From Nephrocerus scutellatus (taxonomy: Eukaryota > Arthropoda > Insecta > Diptera > Pipunculidae), in assembly GCA_947095585.1 (NCBI GenBank), contig OX352765.1, forward strand, positions 27,620,254-27,684,253: DNA of 64,000 nt, read 5' to 3'. Each line of letters begins with the position of its first letter. The first letter of the stretch is position 1. The notes beneath the pieces were generated by a model. The model was not told where the DNA came from. It made no database searches and saw nothing but the letters and a program-made list of their open reading frames with translations. Of this stretch, positions 56,101 to 64,000 are shown piece after piece. The translations under genes and the position numbers were made by a program.

Positions 56101-59100
56101 TTAAGATTCATATGAGGAGTTAGTTATTTGATTGTTTGCTTTGTTGTAGTCTATAGGGTAATTTAAGAGTCAAAAATGATCCTCATTTAAGACCATACAA
56201 CCATTACCATTTATTGTGACTGAATCAATGCTTTTTGCAGTGCAAGAAATATTTTTAAAACTATGGCAAAGATCGCAAGTTTGTGAGATGATAACGACAT
56301 AGATGTTTTTCTTTATTTACATATAATACCATCGATGCAAATGTCATATTTTACAAGGTTCGATATTTTTTGGAAAATTGTATAAAATTTGGAGTTTTTT
56401 ATTTTGAAAAACAAGGATGCAAAATGTTTATCAGGGGGAAATCCAATACGATTTGGATACAAAATATGGTGTATGTGTTCCAGTAATGGCTATCTTCACA
56501 AATTTTACCCATACTCTGTGATGAATACAATACAGTGAAATTCCCCATAGCCGGACAACCACCGTCGCAGTGTTTTGTCCAGTTATGATAGATGACCGCT
56601 TATTATTGTTTGAATTACATTGTTGGAGTAACCCAAATGGACAGAAAATGTCGTTTATTTAATAAGTTGTAAAAAGTTTATGAATATTTAAGAATGTATA
56701 TTACGATACATTTACATATTACATACCTATATTTACGTATATTATACACATATTTACATTTCATTTAAATTAATGGAAAACCAGTCTACCTTGGTTGAAC
56801 AAACTTAGTTATAGTAGATTGCTTATATATGGATTGGTTTAACTTAAAATGTTAAGTTACAAAATGAGTCTCTACGTTCTTCATATGGTGAAATGCATCA
56901 AACGGGCAACTTGTTTCAATGCCTCTTCATGCAAAGGTATGGAATTTTTAATTTCTTCGTGAGCTTTGTCTTAAGACTCACTCATCTCCGGAGTAGTGCT
57001 TTGTTTTTCGAACTGTATTCCAATACTGGTATCTTCAGTGAAGACACTTTCATCAAAACCTTTTGATAAAGCGAACCCTTGTTGGCATTTTGCATAGGTT
57101 GCCAGTGGTATATCATGCTCCGCATCAAAATCGGGAAGACTATGATTTATTTCAGAGAATCCAGCTTTACGAAAGCATTTGTTGAAAGTAGATGGTTTCA
57201 ACTTGATCCCAAGAGACTTTTATTAAGTACAAAGCTTCAAGAACATTAATAGATTTTGCCAGCTCCGATGCTGAACTCGCTATGTCGTGCTTTACCTATG
57301 GCCAAAAGCAGCTCTTTCTTTCCAGCCATGTTTGCACAAAACAAAACTGTGAGTCTTTCCTTAGAGAATTTGCCACCAATGCATTTTTCGGATTTAAGAG
57401 CGATAGTTTAGTCAGGTAGTGCGCGAAAGAAAAGCCCGCTTTTATCTGCCTCCTCTGGCTTGTATCTACGCAACAGAGATTACAGCTTTACCTTGATCTG
57501 CCCTAATTTACATCTGAAGCTTCACCCGGTTTGCACTTAAAAGCAACATTATTCCTTATACGCCAATTGTTTTACCATTCATCTGACGCAGTAAAATTTT
57601 TTACGCCCAATTTCACTATTTCCCCTGCCTTTGCCTTTATAATCGGATCAAAAATAGATATGCTTTGACTACTAACCTTAGCGAACCAATCAAAGCACTG
57701 TTTGTATGTTTAAACGAACTATTCTTTGTGGATCGATTGGTGATTTATTTTTGTAAGAGAGTGATGGAGGGTAGCCGTCAGACTTCCTTTTATTGTAGAC
57801 GAATTGAAAAAAAGACAGGCTAGTTTATGGGTTTGGCTTGCGCATTATTAAGATAGAGAGAGTTATAAAGCTGGATGAATTGCAAGTAAGTACCGAGATA
57901 GTTGGAATAGTCAGAAACATAATAAGTACCAAGGTTAGCTGCACATAGCTTGTTTTTCTTATTTTGTAGGGGCGAAGTCTCCGATTATGTCAGGGAGGAG
58001 ATGTAGATGAGGTTTTATGGCGCGAGAAGCGGACATAAATAAAGAGAGATAAAATTAAATAATTCTTAAGTGGAGAGGCATCATTTAATGATAGATTGTC
58101 AAACCCCAAACCTGCTAAGATAATTTTGAGGAAATCAGCTTTATGAAAGTTGTAAGAAGAGAGAACTATGCAATGAGGGGACTGTTCCACTAAAGAGCTG
58201 TGGAAAAAAAAGAAGATTAGAAGCAGGCAATTTTAAGAAGTAAATTAACTTTCACCCGTCAGCGAAAAAAAAAAAAAAAAAAACAGTGGTTCATCTTGAA
58301 TGCAATGATGAATTCTAAAATTTTAAAAGAACAAACTAACGGTATTTTCATGAAACTTTAACGCCCTCTTCTCTTCTTGTGCTTCCCTTTTCTACAATCG
58401 TGGGACTAAAAGTTATAGCCATCCGGTCCATCTAATTTCATCAACAGGTCATCTTTTTACATCATCAGTGCAGAAGAAAATGGGAATGACAACTCATAAT
58501 ATAGTTATAATTGGTAATAACATAAGAAACTTGGTAGAGAGTGCCAGAGTCATACATATTTTAAATTTCCAAGATGCTCAGTTAATAACATAACTGTACC
58601 ATTTGAAATATTCTGGCGATTACCACTAAATGTATAATTTTCAAATACAAAAAAAATTAAATTATTTTAAAATTATTGATTTTTTTACTTCTTTGGTTAC
58701 TGCCATGAATAAACTCAATTTATTTATGTAACCAGTTTTTAATTTTTGTTCAAATGTCCGTTTTTGCACCAGGCTGTATTTTCCAAATATGTACAAAAAT
58801 AATATAATTTTGAGTAGGGACGATTAACTCCCCAATAAGTTCCGCATTCAAAAACAACCGCTCTCCTATAACTCCTTCTGGTGCCGGACAAAAACTAGGT
58901 TAAGAGTTAAAAATCAACGTCAGATAAAACTTTTTGTCTGGCACTACCATGAATTGCATTGGCAAAGTATAGTTATACAGTAAACGGTTCGTTTTACTAC
59001 AAATACTATCATTTTTTCTCATAAAAAAAAAGAAATAACATTTAGCAAAACTAACCAAGGGTACAAAAAAAAACACAAATCACATTAAAATGAAAAAAAC

Positions 59101-62100
59101 AAAATAACTAAAGGAAAATAAAAGTAATAAACAAACAAAAAAATACCTGCTCATTCTTGGGTTCATCGCCCACCTTAAGTTTTGATAGCTGCGAACGAAG
59201 TTCTTCGAACTTATTGTTGGCCTGTTCAAAATCGAAATCTTGCTCGAATTTGATTGTGTTCTTGGTACGGTTGTTTTTGCTCGGATTAACGCCAGTGCCT
59301 CCGTTGCCCATTTGTCGAAATCCCTAACGATTGCCATTAGTGATTATGTGATCATCAAAAGAGATTCACAAAAAGAACAAAACTTACTTGATTCTGCATG
59401 CGTCCACGACCACTACCACCACGATTCCTAATCATGTTGTTATTGTTTTGTCCACGATTCATAGCCCAGCCGCGGTTATTTTGACCACCACCTCCACCTG
59501 GCTGCTGCTGGTGATTTTGGTGATTATTTCGTTGATTATAGTGGTTGTTCCGGTTGTCATGCTGATGCTGCTGATGCGCCTGATTATTGTAGTTGTTATT
59601 GTGTTGCTGTTGCTGCTGATTATCCATTATTCGGCCTGAATCGCGACGATCACGTTGGTAATAACCGCCACTGTTAATATCGTTGCCGGCATTGCCGCCT
59701 CCTCCACGATTATTGTTGCCACGCTGGTGGTGATTTTGTCGCTTATGTCCAGCATCACGATTACCACCTCCGCTGCCGGCATTTTGTTGATGATGTAGGT
59801 TCGTTTGTTGTGGCTGCTGTTGTTGTTGTTGTTGTTGTTGTTGCTGCTGCTGCTGCTGCTGTGGTTGCTGATTAACCTGTACGCCCATGTCGGCAGACGG
59901 ACTCTTTCTTGATATTAAACTAATTGGCGTTGTTGAGCGGGACGCACCGGCAAGTAAGTCTATGACGGAAACTAATTTTTAATTAATTTGATTTCCACAT
60001 TCATATATTGTAATTTATGTGTTGTATTGAATTGTTTTGTGTAAAAAAACGAACTATAAAAAACAAACGAATAGGATAATATTGGCTGAGGAAGGAGGAG
60101 GGGTAGTCAACAATAAAAATTTAGCATCTTCTATTAACATAATATTTCTAGTCAACAATAACAATTTAACATCTTCTATTTCTATTATATTTCATTAATA
60201 TGGCAAACAAACCAATCTATAAAACTATAACGATGTACGGGGCTGACAACTGCACAATACAAAATTTCCTAAAATGTACAATACATACATCAAATAACCT
60301 TTCAGACACAAAAACATAACGAGTAGACAGTTGCAAGCAAACAAATTAATTATGAACATGATACACAACATGAATATTGGACCTATACTTACTTACTGTT
60401 GCATTCGAATTCGATAGTTTTTTTAAACATCTTTATATTTTTTATTTTAAATAAGTGAGATTTTTTGGTTAACAACTACATTATTTATGTCTTTTTCCAA
60501 TTGCACAAACCGTAACCGAAACTATACTCCCGGTTTAACTGTCAAAGTGTCAAGGTTTTCTTGGTCGACAGAGTTTGAAAATGGAACGAAAATTCACATA
60601 AAATGGAAATTACCTTTAATTGCGATCGTCGTCGTGTTATATCTGTTGTGTAATGAAATACCGAAGAACGAACGAAAGAAAGAAAATTTCGAAACATTCT
60701 CTCAAAAGTTGGTTTTGCTTGTTCTCTTCGCCATCATGTTGAGTAAGAGAAACCTTACCCGTCGTTCGCCTATAGGTAGCTAAGTTACAGTGTCGTTTAC
60801 AAAACTTTGCAAATGGAACACCAAAATTAACCACGAGAGATATCTTAACTCTAACCAGTAAATGGAAAGAGACATTAGGGGCCTAGCACATAGAATCCCT
60901 TGCGTCCGTGGTAGAAAATGGAACGTCAAACTTAAGCCAAGAGAGATAAATCTTAACTCTTACCAGTAAATGGAAACAGACCTTACGGGTCTAGCCCATA
61001 GAATCCCTTGCGTCCGTTGTAGCGACGTATTCACAAAAAGAAAAACAAATGCAAAAATAAACTTCAAACTGCTGTGAGAACTATCAAATCTTTGCCGGAG
61101 AGAAAAGTCGCTTCCGTCACTTACTTTGCCTAACGGACACCACTTCCTATAATAACGCATGTATTAAATCAATCTGTCAGTTGCATACATCACCGGAACG
61201 ATCGAACTAAAGTTAAGGTATGATATGAGTGATAACGTGACAAGTTTTAGAACTACCTCCAGTAGACAACCAGTTTACAAGGAGGATCTTTTGCTACTTC
61301 AGAAAAACAGAAAGACTCTATTGCTAATAAAAGAGCAAGAAGAGTGTTTTGATGCTTAAGAAGAACAAGAATCTATTTACAATTTAGAGGAAATTGAAGA
61401 ATTCTTTGATAACAAGGCTGTTAGTCTTAACATTCCACTGAGTACATTTCATTATAAAATATTGTAAATTGATACTTATGACTCTTTCCATTTGCACAAA
61501 CCGTACCCGAAACTATACCCACACCCACGGGTAAGCTGTCAAAGTCACAAGGTTTTCGTTGTTTTCGTGCTGAACGCTGTGCAACTAAAACACCAAAACG
61601 AAACCAGATTTGACATTTGTAGTTCACAGAAAATTTGCTGAGAAATTAGTTTGCTTGCTATATCAAAGAAGTTTGCTGAAGATGTTGGTGATTGTTGGCT
61701 GATTCGAAGCAGTTTTTCTGGTGTTTTGGGTATGAATGGAAGCTGCCTGAACTTAATATTAAAAATCACCGAGGGTACCAAAACACTTATAATATTCTTT
61801 TCGACAGGCAACAATATAAATTAATTAATATAGCTACCAATTTCAAGATATATGAGGGACAAGTCTACCAACACTTGACTCATTTACCTCAGTTCGGTTA
61901 GCTTTCTGGCAATTTCGCAAGGAATTATGTAAATGTCACTGTGCGTATGTCGGTATACAAAATCCTCTAAATTTTCTCCAATCAACATGGTAAATTCATA
62001 GAAAATTTGTTCAAAACACCAAAGAAGTAATAGTACAGCAATTAGTTTGTTTCAACAAAATAAAGTCAAAAATGTATACCACAACTACGAATAACTAATA

Positions 62101-63538
62101 AAATTACAAATCAGTTAGTTATTTTACAACCAGACAAAACATTTGAATTAAGACTCTACTTATAAAGTAATTTTAGGTTGTGGCTGGACTCATACAACAC
62201 GTAGGACTATACATAAAAGATCCATAAACAAGGCGTCACATTTGGACCGACATCAACACTCCATTAAGCATCACAAACACAACACGTAAACCAATGCAAC
62301 ACACAACATTTAGAATTGAAATTAATTTTTAACTCTAAATAACATGGATAGAACAACAATAGCAGCGACGCATTTGGTAGGTTGTTTTGGTTTCAACACT
62401 ATGGACCAAGGAGTTTTCGGTTCTTTAGCAGTAAGTAGTTCAATGCGCTGAATTTTAGGTATACATGGTAGTGTTTGTAGCTTTTTGCGTGCTGTGTCTG
62501 TGTATTATTATCATTTTACACCATCCAGGATACAATTGATCTTTTATTACACCAGTCAAAAATTATCCCAATGTTCATTTACTGACTTTTTTGTAAATAA
62601 TGTTGGATGAATGAAAGTCTGCGTACGGCATGTGTGGTGAAGCTCCAGAGTCGTAAAATTCAATAGATTTTATACGGGAAAATGGCAAATATGTAAAAAA
62701 AAAATTAGCAATAAGAGACGCATTCGATTAGCTAAAATATGCAAAATGGATAAAAAAAACTTTACGAACATAACAAATGAAATGAAATTTAAGTTGAATA
62801 AAGAATAAAAATTTTAGCAGAACATCTCTAGAATATGTAAATTCTGTTGATAAAAATCAAAACTACATAATTATGTCGATCCTTATTAATATTATGTACT
62901 ATAGTTGTGTATGTAATAGTAGCACATAGTAGTATATAATAGTAAGTACGAAAGTATAGTAAAGTACAGTATTTTTGTAAACAACATCAAAAACACACGC
63001 TAAGGAATTACCATCACACCTTGGTCTTTGTGTTCAGCCGCGGAGTTGGAGGATACGACGGCATTAGCATTAGGAAGATTACTAGTAGTAGTAGTAGCAG
63101 TATTGGTATTGGGAGCACCACCAGCTGAACCACCAGCCGTCGATTGCTGATTGTTGCTTAACGCATTTAAATTAAGTTCTTGAGGAATGGCGTCGTTTAA
63201 CTCACTTGGTTGTTTCGGCTTGTTGAGCATAAACGAACCAGCAGCACCGGGCGCCAATCCCGACGAACCCATTCCACCAAGACCACCCATAGCTCCGAAG
63301 GGATTTCCATAATTACCCATTGGTGGATTCATAGCTGGCATAGGAAAATGCGGCATCAAGTGTTGTCCATTTGGTAATTGCACTTGCATAATTGCCGGAT
63401 CGTTTGGATGCGGCAGGCCATTGTTCACAACACGAATATCTTTGATGTCGGAGCCACGAAATAATATATAATCATAGATTTGGCTTTGTGGTGCAATTTG
63501 AAATTGTGTTTCCCGATCTTCAGTGCCGAAGGATCGAA
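53113..63538 (-). CDS. tral: trailer hitch (LSm14/RAP55 family), 5' end outside window
   Basis: Minus strand, six exons: 63538-63020, 59959-59388, 59323-59147, 56012-55786, 55717-55413 and 53120-53113. Splice phases all agree, giving 602 residues here. Earlier exon(s) lie beyond 64000; about 45 more N-terminal residues would match the size of Drosophila Tral (about 650, from memory). The first exon shown holds the end of the LSm domain ([20 protein letters not shown], then [19 protein letters not shown]). The next carries [15 protein letters not shown] and a polyGln then Asn/Gly/RGG-rich stretch. Exon 59323 has the FDF box ([19 protein letters not shown]), exon 56012 the FFD box ([15 protein letters not shown]) and TFG box ([11 protein letters not shown]), and exon 55717 RGG/Asn-rich sequence. 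It binds mRNA and decay/repression factors in cytoplasmic mRNP granules, supporting translational control and secretory mRNA localisation (family knowledge). The donor AAG|GTGTGA at 63019 was preferred over GTAATT at 63011 because only it keeps the frame. The last exon is inferred. Confidence 0.88.
53425..54740 (-). mobile_element. jockey-like LINE relic inside the last tral intron
   Basis: The minus strand reads [16 protein letters not shown] endonuclease residues (54560-54500), [20 protein letters not shown] (54320-54260), [50 protein letters not shown] (54066-53950), [21 protein letters not shown] residues, [15 protein letters not shown] (about 53800-53750) and [20 protein letters not shown] (about 53610-53560). 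The FADD block is deleted. Same strand as tral. Confidence 0.75.
54745..55240 (-). mobile_element. LINE RNase H relic inside the last tral intron
   Basis: The minus strand gives [20 protein letters not shown], then [20 protein letters not shown] (54950-54820), an I-type RNase H start (T-D-G-S). It lies upstream of the jockey-like piece, the wrong order for one element, so it is a separate insertion. Confidence 0.65.
56524..57720 (-). mobile_element. pogo/Tigger-type transposon relic in a tral intron
   Basis: The left end TACAGTGAAATTCCCCATAG, then CCGGACAACC (56529-56560) has the CAGTG...CGGACA form of pogo/Tigger terminal repeats. Minus strand: [20 protein letters not shown], then TASDEW (57660-57580; CENP-B/pogo DNA-binding region), [16 protein letters not shown] and [11 protein letters not shown] fragments of the DDE part (57400-57310), then [20 protein letters not shown] (57215-57160; Tigger C-terminal I-x-N-C-F-R-K-A-G-F). 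Stops throughout. The right terminal repeat was not found. Confidence 0.75.
57721..59146. other. rest of tral intron 3
   Basis: AT-rich. Contains a 19-base poly-A run (58265-58283). No gene recognised. Confidence 0.5.
59838..59863 (-). repeat. tral: polyglutamine codon tract in tral
   Basis: Minus-strand run of CAG/CAA codons within the exon 59959-59388, in the segment after [10 protein letters not shown]. Confidence 0.75.
59960..60811. other. tral intron DNA, part 1
   Basis: Includes a local repeat: 60491-60560 (TTGCACAAACCGTAACCGAA...) resembles 61485-61555. AGTCAACAATAA.AATTTA repeats near 60106 and 60153. Confidence 0.5.
60812..61020 (+). repeat. ~104-bp tandem duplication in tral intron
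   Basis: Copies at 60812-60911 and 60916-61020 share ATGGAAC..CAAA.TTAA.CC, GAGAGATA, TCTTAACTCT.ACCAGTAA, TAGAATCCCTTGCGTCCGT, with about 15% differences. Confidence 0.85.
61021..63019. other. tral intron DNA, part 2
   Basis: AT-rich with short non-coding frames. 61485-61555 repeats 60491-60560. Confidence 0.5.
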
Positions 63539-64000
63539 CTGTGAAGTAAAAAAAAGATAAAAATAAATTAGTTATTATTGTGATAGTAATTATATACATA
63601 GCTAAATCTTTTTTACTGGCTTAATTATAGGCTATATTAGGAAGCATAGCTCATATGATCCAGATGATCAGAGCAAAAACTATATGATTTGATATTAGGC
63701 GTAGATTCGTTTGTTGCATATTCATAAAGGGGCAGTTCAAAACACAGTAGTAAATGCGTGGATTTGCATAAAAACTTCGTTAACTGGGTATAAACAATAA
63801 ATTAATAATAATAATCTTTTTATTTGTACATTTTAGGTCTGTCCCCCTACTCAAAAATAGTAATAATTATTACTAATTGTTACGACTTTTTACTCAACCG
63901 CGTTTCTGTACTCGAAAAAAAGGAAAAGAGAGCGAAAAATAGAGAGTAAGTTCATTTCCCCTTACATTGGCGGATTTTGCCACTTTTACTACAAAAATTT
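63539..64000. other. tral: upstream tral intron
   Basis: Begins with the acceptor TTTTTTTTACTTCACAG on the minus strand. The exons encoding the LSm N-terminus must lie to the right of the window. Confidence 0.55.

Noticed and set aside
59388..59639. Ile/Val-rich 83-codon plus-strand frame
   Set aside because: Antisense shadow of the Asn/Gln/Gly-rich tral exon.

Overview
The window is nuclear DNA of a higher fly (Diptera, Schizophora), most likely a tephritid fruit fly or close relative. The evidence is three Rebers-Riddiford cuticle genes, a Drosophila-ADH/Fbp2-like SDR pair with the typical four-exon layout, and a trailer hitch (tral) orthologue with short dipteran-style introns. From memory, Drosophila carries similar cuticle genes and small secreted-peptide genes at 72E and tral at 69C, both on chromosome arm 3L (Muller D), so the content fits a Muller D segment. 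The species is inferred, not shown. The genes are sparse and separated by AT-rich DNA packed with decayed transposons.

Layout. 0-3.5 kb: a mariner tail, LINE debris and one small secreted cuticular/neuropeptide-like gene with the usual intron after four codons. 3.5-18 kb: repeat desert with LINE fragments, a lineage-type dispersed repeat with a strange 59-bp duplication, a 135-bp tandem repeat, a Tc1/mariner N-terminal relic and a tRNA-headed SINE. 18.3-25.3 kb: two tandem paralogous RR cuticle genes that share core promoter and 5' UTR blocks, then a secreted orphan protein gene. 25.5-29.4 kb: an RNase H-type LINE fragment and the best preserved CR1/jockey-like reverse transcriptase (482 codons open, broken upstream by a frameshift). 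30-31 kb, minus strand: a third RR cuticle gene with 32 consecutive glutamines. 32-34 kb: a cluster of repeats, namely an element bounded by ACTAGCTG inverted ends, a 148-bp tandem repeat and a foldback element. 34.8-41.8 kb: two convergent ADH/Fbp2-like SDR genes with matching exon lengths, separated by about 4.9 kb of inserted repeats. 42-48.5 kb: AT-rich DNA, another LINE relic and a mariner relic. 53-64 kb, minus strand: six exons of tral, its 5' end lying beyond base 64000; its introns carry LINE fragments and a pogo/Tigger-type relic.

The cuticle genes would act in the epidermis, secreting chitin-binding proteins into the procuticle. The SDRs are probable cytosolic NAD-dependent or storage-like proteins of the ADH/Fbp2 family. 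Tral is a cytoplasmic mRNP/P-body protein. They share a neighbourhood, not a pathway. No prokaryotic features, CRISPR array, rRNA gene or intact functional tRNA gene was seen. All coordinates of spliced genes come from reading splice signals and frame by eye.
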